Positions 1-11,597 of a stretch of DNA of 64,000 nucleotides are shown here, piece after piece. Both the position numbers and the translations under genes were made by a program. This DNA comes from Ignelater luminosus (taxonomy: Eukaryota > Arthropoda > Insecta > Coleoptera > Elateridae). Location of the stretch: NCBI GenBank assembly GCA_011009095.1, contig VTPC01091013.1:1-64000 (forward strand). The letters run 5' to 3'. The notes beneath the pieces were generated by a model. It was not told the DNA's origin, ran no database searches, and saw nothing but the letters and a program-made list of their open reading frames with translations. Numbering within the stretch: the first letter of the stretch is position 1; the number at the start of each line of letters is the position of its first letter.

Positions 1-3000
1 TTTTTACAATTTTAGAAATAGTAATAATCCTACATACATATTATTGGAATAGTCTTACAGTTACAAGAGTTGGGAGTTTTTGTTTTAACAAAACGACACC
101 AAAATCTATTATTTGTTGCACTTTACGTATAATTTTAGTATCAAAATAAATGACCTCAACATACCTTTTGTTGATGACGAATATATACAAAACGTTAGAC
201 GTAAAGCTGCAACCAATAATAGGCTGAATTATCATAAAATTTTGCATCAAATGTAATCACAATATGCACAATAATAATATATTAACTTGAAATCTAACAT
301 TACATAGCTTTATCAATTATTTCAGCTCTGCTCATCATTAGATAGTTTAAAAATTTACAATTTATTAAATTGTGCATGTACATTATATATTATGGACAAA
401 TTTAAAATTAAATTTAAAATATAAACAATCATGTAGAACTAAATTTATAACAATGCACGGATTCAATGAACTATATCGCGTAATTAAATATTTACAATTA
501 ATATGTATAACTGAGCAATAGCAAATAAAATAAACTAAAATTTTAAATGTGATAAGTATTATCTAAAAGAGGTATAGAATTAAAATTTAAAACTTGATTC
601 TTAATGAGATAAAAACTTTCATAAAGTCTAAAGAGGTGCGAGCACCGAAAATTGACTTACGTTAGGATTTGTTACTTATTTATTATCCTCTTTTGTAAAA
701 AATCTTCAAATCATATATTAACAAAAACGCATTCAAGAAAAATAGGCAACAAATCCAAAACAAAGTCGTACTTCACAAAAGAACCAATAATATATTATCG
801 AAAGCATTTCCTAATTAGGAAGTTTGTACTGTTCATACTTGCGCACTAAAGATTAGCCTCACTGACTAAACTTGGACATGGAGTATTAATTATTTCAGTC
901 TTATATACATTACTAGATGCAGTAATTTGAAAAAAGCTTGAAACATTGAAAAAATGCAAAATTGCTTTTCAAATATAGTAATATATTGGACCAGTTTCTT
1001 TCGTTTTTCTTTGGCTGTTTTGAAACGTTTTTTATAATTGTTGGGACAGATAAAAAATTAATTTTGCCAAAAATGTTTCAAATCGTACCCTATTGCGAAA
1101 CTGGAATATTCTGATTTTATTCATCATGAAAGGCATTAAATCTACAATTGAAAAATTCATACTTACATACAATGTAAAAAATAAAATGAGTATAGGTCAA
1201 CTTTTTTAATTAAAAAAAGAATTTCTATCATATTGTATTATTACTTTTATAGCATAAATCGATGAAATAATATCAAGTAAGATTTCTAAAGCTATGCTTT
1301 ACATATACACTATTTGCCTTCTTTTCTTTCTTTGCTCATGATAATTTTTTTATGCTGTACATTATTTGTGGATTTTCATCATTACAAATTGTTTTTATCT
1401 TTATTTTTGTTCTATTATTGGTGGTCACAAATGTACAAGCAGGAGAACATTAATGCGACTACTATTTCATTTTAAGGCACTCTAAGCAATAAAAAAATGT
1501 AAATAGATCAATGATGAAATTTCTGAAAAGAATTTAAACAAGATATATTCTTATTTAAATAAAATATATTTCTAGAACAATTTAAAAAGTTTATTGCAAA
1601 AGAAAGGAATTTAAAAATGAAATTACAAAATAAAGTTTTAGCGTTTATACAGAAACATTGCAATATTTGTACAGGTTCTTTATAATGTTAAAAGGTAGTT
1701 CACTTGAGTGTGAGAAAATAAACTTGTTGCTTTATTTGCACAACATAACACAGTTTATCCTCAACATGCTCAGGCGTTGCGCTTGCAATTATTTGATATA
1801 CCGATCTATCTTATATTGTGGTTTCTTCTAAGTGTTTTTACTTTTGCTTGCTAAACTATGTTACTAATGGTGCTGTTGATATTATTTATTGTAATTTAAT
1901 ATTTAAAATTAATTGATTGTGAATTAAATATTTTATAAAGAAATTATTGTCAAAAGTTCTACATATAAAATGATATTCAAACGATTTTATCTTTTTTGTT
2001 ATTGCATGTATACAGTTTTTGTATTAATCTCATCATCTACACAAAATTTTGATAAAATTTGATTGTTATCAAAATATTGCTTAAAACTTTATTGCTTCTT
2101 TTAAAGTTATTCTGAAATTTTAAACTACATTTATAATATCAAATTGTTTTTAATTCTGTATAATTTTGCATTATGTTATTATTATTTTACGTTTCATTCA
2201 TTTATAAATGCTTGTTGATGTTATTGAACTAAATAATATAATTTGAACAAAAGGTACAAAACTATTACTTTTAAACTGTGTTAGCAACAAAAATATGATA
2301 CCCTTTCTGCTTTCAATTTGATTTGATTTAGAAAATTTTGGTTTACAAGTTACAGGGTTGGAATTTTTACGTTTTGAACTCAGTTCCTTTTTAATTTCAG
2401 CTGTGGCAGTGTTTGTTTTGATACTTTGTTTTGTAATTATAAATTAATGTTTGATACTGATGGAAACAATAATTTAAATTACCCATAAAGCTATTTAATT
2501 AGGTTTTAGGTAAATTATAATTAATTTTTATATTTGAGGTTAGGTATAAGTTGATGCGTCAGAATAGATGTTTATGTAGGGGATATTGATGGCCTAATGG
2601 CAAAATAGCAAAATAGGATAGCATCTATCTTGCACCAATATGGCATATTACCTATCTCGAAAATCGCAACAAAGATAAGTTAAATACAGGTTTTTAAATT
2701 AAAGAAGTATTAGATACAGTATATTTCAGCACTAACAGTATTATAAGCACAGCAGGATCAGATACAGAGTATTAAATGTCTAGATACAGGGTACTAATTT
2801 TTAGAATTCTCTAAAAATTCGATACGAGGTATTAAATCCTTTAAAAAAATAATATTTATAATTTTATTTTTCCGATATGGTACCTTGTGAGTAGCTGAAG
2901 TTTGAGATTTACTATTTATTGCAGCTAAATTTAAAAAATTGATTATGATTATAGAAAATCCATGCAGGTTTATTAAGGGTTGCATTTTACACAGTTGTGT

Positions 3001-4233
3001 TCTCAAGTGAAAGTAATATAAATAGCAATAAGCAAATTTTGTATTCTGAATACTAATAATGTGGTCACTTACAATTCACTACAATGATATCATTGTAAAA
3101 ATTATAACTGAAAGTGCATTACATTATTAAATGCACTTGCACCTGTCTTTAGTACTAATTGCTTCTGTAGGTACAATTTGATTTCTAATAGTAAGTTGTT
3201 ACATATTACTGGTAAACTTTTAAACCACAAAAAATTATCATAAGCAAGAGATTTAACTAGTTTATACATTAAAGTAAATTTCCTACAAATTATAATAATT
3301 TTACTGGCAAAAGCTTGTCCTATACTTTAAAATTAACTTTTATTGTAACTAAATTTACTTGATAATAATAATTAATGAGAAAATATTTTACACGTAAAAA
3401 TTTATTTAATGCTTTTCTGATCAATATGTTTGATAAAATATGGAGATATTTCTAGTTAACAAAGATACATGTGGAACAATTTTATAGCTACAGAATATAC
3501 AATCTAATCACAATGTTGCTAAATCATAACAATCTATCTGTACGGACATACTTATCTAACACATCCATAAGAAGCACTTATTAATCATCGAAATACTTAT
3601 GTCTATCATATCATGTCTACAATATATCGTAGCCCTACGCGCTAACGCACCATCTATTTCAATTGAGTAACTGTCGTCGATACATTACGAACTACGCTAC
3701 TTAATATTAATATCAGAATTTCACTTCTTTTTTGTGAATACTTTAATTTTTGTGTCTTTAGCTGTGTTTATTATTTTCTTTTTTTTTGTAATAAAAGTAA
3801 TGCCTCAAATATTTGAATTTAATAGTACAGCCTAGTTACAATATATATGTATTCCTAAAATTAAAATCTTTTGAAAGAAAAATTTTGTTACTTTTAGTTC
3901 CAAACAGTAATTGTGAAACATTGAATCGCTATGTATGTTTTATATATTTCTGATCCATTTTAAATTTTCTATATGGGTAACTTTACAGTTATTATTGTAA
4001 TTTTTAAGCAAGCTAGCTTTAGTTTTAAATAAATGTTTGTGGTTATTTCCCCTTTGTCCTAAACAATTTCCAAAATAATACCAATTCAAATCTGACTTTA
4101 AGTATTGCAAACTATCAGTCTCCAAAACCAATCATCTCGTTAACATTATTATTACTATTATAATAACATCTAACCAATGAACAAGAAGAAAACTTCCATC
4201 TCACTTATTGCGAAGTACAGATTCATCATTACC
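1..4233. other. AT-rich, no gene recognised
   Basis: No coding segment recognised on either strand; open frames are short and compositionally random. It lies 3' of Sema-1a and may hold further 3' UTR if a distal poly(A) site is used. Around 2705-2850 there are four irregular units built on GATACAG or GATACGA followed by RGTAYTA, perhaps an old subterminal repeat. Confidence 0.6.
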
Positions 4234-4239
4234 TTTATT
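4234..4239 (-). terminator. candidate poly(A) signal for Sema-1a
   Basis: TTTATT on the plus strand reads AATAAA on the gene strand, 218 bp after the stop codon. Many such hexamers lie further downstream in this AT-rich DNA, so the true cleavage site may be elsewhere. Confidence 0.3.
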
Positions 4240-4289
4240 ACAAGCGTCGCGCATGGCTCAGAATGAATAGAGGACACATAAACTATGCC

Positions 4290-4456
4290 CGGTAAATATA
4301 CGAGGCAGTGTGGGGAGGTGTCGGTGAAGGCGACGAGGAGGGCGGCGAAGGGGAACTGGAGGAGCCGCTGCTGGTAGGCAGCGCACTATGCCCCGATCGT
4401 GGCGGGCGCGGCCGTCCTAAACTTCGGGCGCCCACTCCGCCCTCCTCACTGCTTTC
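4290..4456 (-). promoter_or_regulatory. GC-rich start of Sema-1a 3' UTR
   Basis: Directly after the Sema-1a stop lies about 165 bp that is strongly GC- and CpG-rich (GGCGGGCGCGGCC-like), unlike its AT-rich surroundings. By position it is 3' UTR. It could also act as a CpG-rich regulatory element; the sequence does not decide. Confidence 0.6.
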
Positions 4457-4522
4457 TCAGAGGTATACCTTCTTCACACTTCGCGTTGTCGAAAACCCAT
4501 CTCCTCGTCTGTAGTTATCACC
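4457..4522 (-). CDS. Sema1a: Sema-1a terminal coding exon (SVKKVYL end)
   Basis: Twenty-one codons plus TGA. It was located by searching for the conserved Sema-1a C-terminus. Acceptor TTTGTATAG in phase 0, then GDNYRRGDGFSTTRSVKKVY and a final Leu. It lies 4.6 kb past the previous exon. The tail residues match the KKVYL/KKTYI ends of insect Sema-1a proteins as remembered, and phase and splice site agree. Confidence 0.9.
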   Translation of the reverse strand, partial: GDNYRRGDGFSTTRSVKKVYL

Positions 4523-5256
4523 CTATACAAACGTCATGGTCACTGTTTAGAACAACAAAATTTTACTAACAACATTCTACTTTGAAATTATACAAACGTT
4601 TTTATATTAAGTTAGTATTTATAGTTTATAAATGTTATTCATTAGCTATTTTGCAGTTCAATTAAGCATAAAATATTACAAGATGCAAAAGATTCAGACA
4701 AGAGGTTATGACTGTAATTAATAATAAATACAGGAAGAAGAGATTAAATTACTTCAGTAGATATGATATGAGGTGTGATTGTAAAATACGATAAATTCAA
4801 ATTACAATATATATATTAGAAATGATATGAAGTTAGTAAAGTTTAAATTATGGTTGTTAATATATTTTAAATTGTTACTGGATTTCAGTCACATTGTATC
4901 TTTGTACACAAATAATGACAGCAAATTCAATTTTAAAAATTTGGAATTTTCATCATACAATATCGATAATCTGTAAATACCAGTTGAAAGAAAAGAAAGA
5001 AAATATGGAAAAACGAAAACCAGAAATTCTCCTTTTTTTCAAACAGTTTTGAACATATTTAACTAAGTTTGTATCTATCCTAATGATAAAACTTGAATTT
5101 GGGACACCCTGTACAATAAGAAAATGCAAGATAAATACATGCATAACATGATTTCAAGAATGTTAGGCAGTTATAATTTTCTTTTTTATCTAGCTCTTGT
5201 GTACAATTCAAGTATGCATTCTAGAAACAGTTTGAGTGTAAGACTGAAAAATTATA
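4523..5256. other. last Sema-1a intron, with a lone MITE end
   Basis: AT-rich intron. At 5101-5111 the sequence GGGACACCCTG followed by TA is one terminus of a CAGGGTGTCCC-type TA-inserting MITE extending left; no matching second end was found, so it is probably truncated. Confidence 0.5.
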
Positions 5257-5990
5257 CAGTGTGTAAATAATAACCGATAAATTCATTCATGGTGTTATTT
5301 TTACTTTTTCAGAAAAATTCTCAGGCAGGTCGATTTTTACTGTTGAACTATCACACAAGTACCCTTTATATTTAAATTATTTTTTCAAAATGGCATTCTG
5401 CCCCCATCTTGAAATTTAAAACAACAATCTTTTGCTTATAATAGAGGCTTTCCTTTTACCATCGGAGTTACTCGGAATTGCTCAGGTATCAAATGATTTG
5501 TGTTTTTTACTGGAGCTTTGTGCTCTAAGTGTCACAAATGGTGTTTCCTCACGAGTATTACCTATTTTGCTGGGGCACAAGGCCCATTTCTTGTTTTTGT
5601 ATTGTTTTTTGAGGTTAGGTTTAGGAAATAATAAAGATAATGAATACAGATTATTATCTTTTAGCTTAGAATTACAAGATTTACAATTTCTAAATCTATT
5701 AAAAATTATTGCCAAAAGATGTTCGGCTTATCAAAATATAACAGAAATGAAGTTATTATGTTTATGTTATGCTTCTAAACAAAATTAGCGCAAGGTCCAC
5801 ACTATGCAATGTTTTTTTCAAAGTTCAGAGTGTAATCCCTCTAGGGCTTTAAGCCCCAAGTCTTCAAACACAAAAAGAAAGTGACTAATGATTTGAGAAA
5901 GAATAAACATTGACCTGTTTAAGTGTTTTTCTGGAAAAGTAAAAATAATGCCATGAATAAATTTATGCATTGCTTTATTTTTATACACTA
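5257..5990. mobile_element. TA-flanked TIR element, 734 bp
   Basis: Left end CAGTGTGTAAATAATAACC and the reverse complement of the right end TAGTGTATAAAAATAAAGC begin long imperfect inverted repeats. Both continue into a shared ATTCATGG(T/C)(G/A)TTATTTTTAC block about 30 bp in. Each end is flanked by TA (5255-5256 and 5991-5992), as for Tc1/mariner-type insertion. Between the repeats, 5432-5788 is open on the plus strand and 5482-5715 on the minus strand; neither product is recognised. Confidence 0.7.
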
Positions 5991-5992
5991 TA

Positions 5993-6838
5993 TAGTTTCA
6001 AATCAATGTTTTTCAATCAGATTCACTTTTCACAGTATACAAGATAATAGTTATTATCTTCAAAAAATTCTAACAGTACTATACCTTAGCAAACAGTAGA
6101 TTTTTGATTTTTCAATTGAAGGTAAGTAATTGAGCTAAGAAGATACGTATTTGACATAATGTATAGATGACAGTATTATAGTTTGTTCTTGCTTTAGAGG
6201 TTTTCGTGTAATGGAGTGCCATAATTCTTGAATTTTGTGAAAGTAACTGTTCTTTCAAATAAGTCAAAAATTAGGAAAATTAATAATAGTGACACATTAA
6301 TATGACAGTGACACATAAACGTAACTCTATTAAAAAAATACTAAATTTAATTCTTATTGGAAAATCTATCATTTTCCAAAGGAAATACTATTCCCATGAT
6401 TTCGAGAATCATGGCCCTAGATAAAAGCTCCCTAGCTTTTCTTATTCTTTATTTTGGGTATTATCAAGGTCATAGATAGTAATAATGTACTGTGAAAGAC
6501 AGGTCATTACAATTGTAGCCATTTCTGTGCCAACAAACTAAAAATTCTTAACATAGGCAATATTGTTTTAATTGTTTTATAACAATTTAAATGTTAGAAA
6601 TGATGATTTTCTATAATGTGAATATATAGGTTAAAGGAAAAAAAAGGAAATAAGTCTATTTCATAGCTTTTGAGACCTATTATGTCATCTTGTAGAGTAA
6701 ATCTTAAACTGCCTGTTAGTATGAAGAAAATGGGCTAGCTCTAGGAGTCAAGTCCAACTTAAACAGTTTTTTAATTTGTATTCAAACAAATAAATTAATT
6801 GTACACATTGGTGAAAGTTACATTATTGTAAGCATATA
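5993..6838. other. intron between two MITEs, nothing recognised
   Basis: AT-rich intronic DNA of Sema-1a between two TA-flanked elements. No coding segment, RNA gene or clear repeat was seen. Confidence 0.5.
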
Positions 6839-7733
6839 CATGGTGCTGATTAAGTATGGAACAAATCCAATAACTCCAAAAATATTAATATTTCAAAAAA
6901 AAACAAAAAGGAGTGTAACGATTTAAATTGTTAACGTCATCAGTATTTGACCAATGACGTCATCGATATTTTTTTTAAATGGCAACCCCAAAATATTTTT
7001 GCAGATTATTATTCACCATTGAATTCTGTGTATAACGATTTTCAAATTTTTCAAATTTGCTCATGCTTTCTGGAGATATTGATTTTTTTTGTGTAAAAAA
7101 TTTAAAACATTCTAAATGATATTTCAGCAATTTAAATCTAGTACACTTGATTTAAATTAAATTAAAAGATCAAGTACACATTAACTTATGTCATCTAATT
7201 AAATTTTTGTCATTTATTATTTGAATCTTGATATTATTATTTGTTGTAAATACCGAAATTTTTAACAAATGAGGATGATGCATTTAACAGAAAAGGAGAG
7301 AATAGAAATACTGATAATGATCGGCTGCAATGGACAAACGCGAGCTCAACACCAAGTTGATGTGTACTTGATTTTTTAATTTAATTTAAATCAAGTATAC
7401 TAGATTTAAATTGTTGAAATATCATTTAGAATGTTTTAAATTTTCTAAACAAAAAAAAATCAATATCTCCAGAAAGCATGAGCAACTTTGAAAAATTTGA
7501 AGATCGTTGTACACAGAATTCAATGGCGAATAATAATCTGCAAAAATATTTTGGGATTGCCATTTAAAAAAACTATCGATGACGACATTGGGCAAATACT
7601 GATGACGTCATTGATTTGTGCATAATATTAAAATATGCCCAACAATTTAAATCGTTACACCCTTTTTTGTTTTTTTCGAAATATAAATATTTTTGGAATT
7701 ACTGAATTTGTTCCATACTTAATCAGCACACTG
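6839..7733. mobile_element. TIR element, 895 bp, with transposase N-terminal remnant
   Basis: Inverted repeats of about 350 bp at each end: left TGGTGCTGATTAAGTATGG, right TGTGCTGATTAAGTATGG when reversed. TA duplications lie at 6837-6838 and 7734-7735. The roughly 165-bp loop contains a plus-strand start at 7275 encoding MMHLTEKERIEILIMIGCNG, which resembles the start of mariner-like transposases of the NEKIEILL...G type, ending at a stop as the right repeat begins. This looks like a deletion derivative that kept only the transposase start. Confidence 0.85.
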
Positions 7734-7735
7734 TA

Positions 7736-9103
7736 TAGTAGAGGTTCAATTATTTAAAATAGTGTAGATCAAATCTCTCTTTTGGTTAATCAACTTTTTG
7801 GTTAATATGGGTATAATAAAAGACAAACAAATACTACTGTATATGTTTCTATTGGCAGCCGAAATTGTGATTGAGACTCATTAGATCAAAAGAAAAAATA
7901 ACGAACAAAAAGATATTGAATAACAAAAGATCAAAAAGGTAAAAAGGTTGAATTAAAAAATATCGAAAGTATAATTAGTCAAAAGCAAAATTATCAAAAG
8001 TAAATATGGTTGAATGAAAAAAATGTCAATAGTTATTTGTACAACAAGCAATGAAAGTAGCACTTTTTTTCATGAGTTTGAAGTTTGATACATGACAGCA
8101 AAGCTGGTGTGTATCAATCAAATGAGCAAAAAAAAGATGCTTTCATATGTGTTGTAACGCAATTTTTTTGCATATTGATTTTATAACTTAAAATTAGCTC
8201 AAAAAGGATTTCACAATTTACAACAGTCAAACTGACAATTCACAATTTTGCTGTTGCTCATGATTTATGTTTTTCAAAAAGTTTGCGTATTTGTAAATGT
8301 AAAGTTTAATCATTAATAATTGCTTTTCTATGATAAATTGTAATGTAATGATGCAAAAAAATGTTCAATAAAATAATATTTTTATCCTGTCAGTGTCAAA
8401 CTGAGATTTACAACCCAAAAAAATACAAAGATAATGCTGCAAGAACATTATTGAAGCCCTGTTAATTTTCATGAATTGATTTAAAAAATTTTAAATAAAA
8501 CACAAAAGCTTGCATTTTAATTTTGTGATTTCCTAGAATAAACAAAAAAAAACTTGACAGTTTTTTATTTAATATTTTTTCTTTCGACAATGTTTCTATT
8601 TGATTTTTTCTTGTTTGACTTTTTTTCTTTTTGATCTTTTGTTATTTGACATTTTTTCATTTGATATTTTTTCTTTCAATCAAATGTGTTTTGATCACAA
8701 TTCCACCACTCGTTTTGATCACACCTCATATAATATAGATGCTGCAGAAGAGACTGCTATAACAATATTAAATAAAGAATGAGCTGGAAATAGATGATAA
8801 AGCTATTACTTATTGTTCTTATTTTATTCTACAAAGTATAAGAAAATAAATCTAAACCAACCAAAACTTTTTTATTGATGACATGATTTACTATACTATT
8901 AAACCAAATAAACTAAAGTGAAAATATTATTTAATAACAGTGAAAATATCATATCAGAACACACAAAGCAGAAGTTGCTTGCAATATCAGGTTTTATATT
9001 AATAAGGTTATTTTAAAACTCTCTAAATAGTAGTTATTTATATTATACACTTTGGAGTTTATTATCATTTTAAGATTTAAATGTAACTGTCATCAGATCA
9101 TAC
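7736..9103. repeat. intron with A-rich imperfect inverted repeat
   Basis: At 7860-8020 the plus strand carries short units such as GATCAAAAGAAAAAATA; at 8580-8740 the complementary pattern (TTTTTTCTTTTTGATC) appears, and both arms contain AATTGTGAT. Together they form a diverged fold-back of about 880 bp. No terminal duplication could be fixed, so it may be an old MITE or chance low complexity. The rest is featureless intron. Confidence 0.35.
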
Positions 9104-9332
9104 CTGATGTGAACGAAGGGTACCAAAATTATCCCGTCCCCGATAATTATCCCGGCCATTATAGCCAGTATCTGCTTGGAACTGGAAGAGCGTTTCAGCA
9201 TTGTTTTGATGGGGTCCCTTGCGTAATGTGCTTTTCGGTGAATGTAATTTTGGAGGTGGTTGTGGCACTAACACAGGTTCAGCATATGTAACTTCTTCTT
9301 GCGGCAATAGTTTTGGTTCCGCTTGAATTCGA
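9104..9332 (-). CDS. Sema1a: Sema-1a exon, cytoplasmic tail
   Basis: The split codon gives S, then RIQAEPKLLPQEEV, proline-rich PVLVPQPPPKLHSPKSTL, and an NGRDNYRGRDNFGTLRSHQ segment. It ends on a full codon at donor CAG|GTATGA. Reading through the donor would meet TGA at once, so splicing to the 4457-4522 exon is needed. Confidence 0.92.
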
Positions 9333-9395
9333 CTGTGTAATTAAAGAAGTTATTAATAAAAGATTTCATGATTTAGTTCAAAATGACCAAAATAC

Positions 9396-9609
9396 CTATT
9401 CATGTTTTGACGTTGTTCAAAATATTCATATTCAGTATCTGGATAAGGCAAGTTATCATCATCATCTTTATGGCACTTTCTTCCACACAAATAACCAGCT
9501 ATAAAACCTACAACTAAAGCTGATACTGCACCGGCTACTACTGCCATAATTAAGGTTTCGACAGAATATTGAGGTGGTAAACTATCAGCTGCTGTAACTG
9601 CTGGATCTC
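9396..9609 (-). CDS. Sema1a: Sema-1a exon, transmembrane segment
   Basis: Juxtamembrane stalk, then a single hydrophobic helix (AVVAGAVSALVVGFIAGYL), then a CGRKCHKDDDD stop-transfer segment and the start of the cytoplasmic tail (NLPYPDTEYEYFEQRQ). Acceptor TTATTATAG, donor ATAG|GTATTT. The membrane span separates this from secreted class-2 semaphorins. Confidence 0.95.
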
Positions 9610-9667
9610 CTATAATAAAAATGTCTTATTGATATTTTTTCTGAATTATTATTCTTTTAATACATAC

Positions 9668-9954
9668 CACCAACACTATCAAATCCTCTATCTTGCATTA
9701 TATTAATAACCTGCCCATCGGGCATATCTTTACTTGGTTGATGATCTTGGTTAAATTTTGGTTGAGTAGAACTGAGACCTCCTACTGAACTGGGGTCTTT
9801 ACCCAATTTTGGAGGTGGACATGCAGAATGTTGTCCAGTTGCTACACTTTGATAGAAATAACTCTCTTCACCCCAACGACCAGAACCATGAGAACGGCAT
9901 TTTCCTTGAACTTTATCCCAGGCACAATATGGATCTTGAAGAGCTACACATTCA
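9668..9954 (-). CDS. Sema1a: Sema-1a exon, PSI domain and stalk
   Basis: Opens with ECVALQDPYCAWDKVQGKC, the plexin-semaphorin-integrin cysteine motif, followed by a proline- and serine-rich extracellular stalk ending GFDSVGG. Acceptor GTATTCCAG, donor GGTG|GTATGT. Confidence 0.96.
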
Positions 9955-10022
9955 CTGGAATACAAGTTTTGATATGTTAGTACAGTGATAAAAGCAGAGC
10001 CAATTATAAATAAGAACTATAC

Positions 10023-10251
10023 CTGCAACTTGATATTTTATTACTATCACATCGATGAAGTCGTAATGATTGCACTTCCCCATCAGAAACTACTACAAGA
10101 CGTCCTTCCTGTTTTTCACTTCTTACCACATGTATGCCTCTTACAGCAACATGCACAGGAAATACTTGAATCTCCTCAACAACTACTGGTCTCACTCCGT
10201 GTCTTGTTTCAGCAGAAAGTGCATTGACAGCTTTTATAACTTTTCCATTGT
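10023..10251 (-). CDS. Sema1a: Sema-1a exon, end of sema domain
   Basis: Encodes DNGKVIKAVNALS, then VVVEEIQVF, RLVVVSDGEVQSLRLHRC and SNKISSC, the last blade running into the PSI domain. Acceptor CTACAG, donor TGCAG|GTATAG. Confidence 0.95.
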
Positions 10252-10324
10252 CTGTAGAACATGTTTGACATATAAGACTTACATATACCATATTACAAAT
10301 TCAAAAGGTTCTAATTGCTCTTAC

Positions 10325-10407
10325 CTGTTCCTATAAAGAGAACATCGTATGTTTTACCACCTGGAACTTTAACTTGTGGATCAACAGCAATTTGTGTAAA
10401 ACGATAA
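10325..10407 (-). CDS. Sema1a: Sema-1a exon, sema domain (DVLFIGT)
   Basis: Short exon. After the split codon it encodes YRFTQIAVDPQVKVPGGKTY and DVLFIGT, a blade of the propeller. Acceptor CTTACAG, donor CAG|GTAAGA. Confidence 0.95.
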
Positions 10408-10462
10408 CTGTAAGATAAAACAGTGTAAAATCAAATTTATATTATTATATATTGTTACTTAC

Positions 10463-10811
10463 TGGAAACTAGTTCTAATAACAATTGGCTGTCCAAAGAA
10501 TGAAGGTACACTTTCATCCATTAACGAATGAGTTTTTATGAAGTTAAGTGTAAGATCAGGAAGGGTTCTACTGTCATTATGACACTGTCCGGGTCTTGGA
10601 TCAGGCACTTTTGAACTTTGAACTGGTAACCAATTCGAATTTAAAGCTGCTTGTTCTTTAAAGTTACCTTCAAAAGTATCTGAGATATCTTGGAGGGAGA
10701 AGGCACAAACAGCACTACCAGATATGCTGTTTGGGGGTGTTGTAAATGTACCATATACTAATTGGGCAGAAACATCACCGTATTGCCCTTCAATTAATTC
10801 TGTTGTCGACT
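10463..10811 (-). CDS. Sema1a: Sema-1a exon, sema domain, longest exon
   Basis: Acceptor TTATTACAG. The split codon gives Q, then STTELIEG, and the exon includes LVYGTFTTPPNSISGSAVCA, PRPGQCHNDSRTLPD and PSFFGQPIVIR. It ends SF plus CA at donor GTAAGT; the first base of the next exon completes CAT (His), where grasshopper Sema-1a has Gln. Confidence 0.96.
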
Positions 10812-11330
10812 CTGTAATAAAATGCAATAATTAGTACTTACTATTTGTATAAGTTACTTATGTATTAAATAAAATGAATGATTAATAGGAAAAAAATTAC
10901 TGAACAGTACTACTGAAAAAACTGGAATGTATGGGTATGAAGCATGCTGCTTATTAGCCTTTTTTGTACAAATTAATTTAATTATACATATACATGCATT
11001 TTAAATTTGTTAGGTATGTTAGCCTTTTTGTAATTTCTTGTGCCTCTCAAGTATGTTCTCTGCCTCTTCTGAGATCTCTGCTAGATGGGAAATACTATAT
11101 TAAAATGAAAATTAAATGAAAGGAATATGTAGCAATATTCTTCTTTATCATTTTTAAAACTTATCTATTTGTATCATTTGTAATCAACATTGTGTTGATA
11201 TCTCTGTTCCTTACTCGACTCCCGTCTATTCATGTAAGGGGCTAAAATATCCATAGACTCTGAGGCCAAATCGAAGTAAAATCGCCTGAAAAGCATTTAG
11301 AATGTACCCGGTATGTATATTGAATTATTT
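10812..11330. other. start of 11.3-kb Sema-1a intron
   Basis: No gene or repeat recognised; mixed AT-rich sequence between the long sema exon and the FUT8 fragment. Confidence 0.5.
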
Positions 11331-11571
11331 TCTGAAGTTGTAAATTTCGTTTTCTAATAGCTTGTTTGCCTGACTATTCTCAAGAACCCTGACAGCATAT
11401 GTGTCACTTTTTAGCAACACATTAAAGAATGACAGAAATACTCTCACAGCATTCTAAAGCAGTCAGTCAAACACACTATTAGAATATCAAGATCTTTAAA
11501 AGTTTTTTTTAAGAGTTTAAGTTGTTAACATTGGAATAATTGTGACTAATAAAACCAATAAGAGAAGTGCT
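11331..11571 (-). pseudogene. FUT8 5'-end fragment, duplicated and decayed
   Basis: Plus-strand blocks 11331-11356 and 11482-11571 align with the antisense of FUT8 codons at about 14843-14990, the membrane anchor and stem. Shared stretches include TAAATTTCGTTTTCTA, AATATCAAGATCTT and TTGTTAACATTGGAA. Relative to the gene there is an internal deletion of about 30 bp, many substitutions, and a 123-bp insertion (the nested element at 11357-11479). It lies about 1.7 kb from the 3' end of the intact gene, in the same orientation, so a local partial duplication is likely. Confidence 0.85.
11357..11479. mobile_element. 123-bp MITE nested in FUT8 fragment
   Basis: Ends ATAGCTTGTTTGCCTGACT and, reversed, ATAGTGTGTTTGACTGACT: 19-bp inverted repeats with three mismatches. 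TA duplications lie at 11355-11356 and 11480-11481. Removing the element and one TA restores the alignment with FUT8 across the site, so both boundaries are supported independently. Confidence 0.85.
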
Positions 11572-11597
11572 AATCCTAATCCTAATCCTAACCTTAA
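11570..11597. repeat. short CTAATC/CTAACC tandem repeat
   Basis: Three CTAATC units followed by CTAACC and CTTAA, next to the FUT8 fragment. It resembles the insect telomeric CCTAA motif but has a 6-bp period, so telomeric origin is doubtful. Confidence 0.5.

Noticed and set aside
4308..4514. Plus-strand 68-codon frame, Gly/Glu-rich then Pro/Arg-rich
   Set aside because: It is the antisense of the GC-rich Sema-1a 3' UTR and terminal exon; codon pattern follows base composition.
9052..10336. Plus-strand frames across the Sema-1a exons
   Set aside because: Antisense shadows of well-supported minus-strand exons.
11570..11597. Interstitial telomere-like repeat
   Set aside because: Period is 6 bp (CTAATC), not the insect CCTAA pentamer, and only four units are present.
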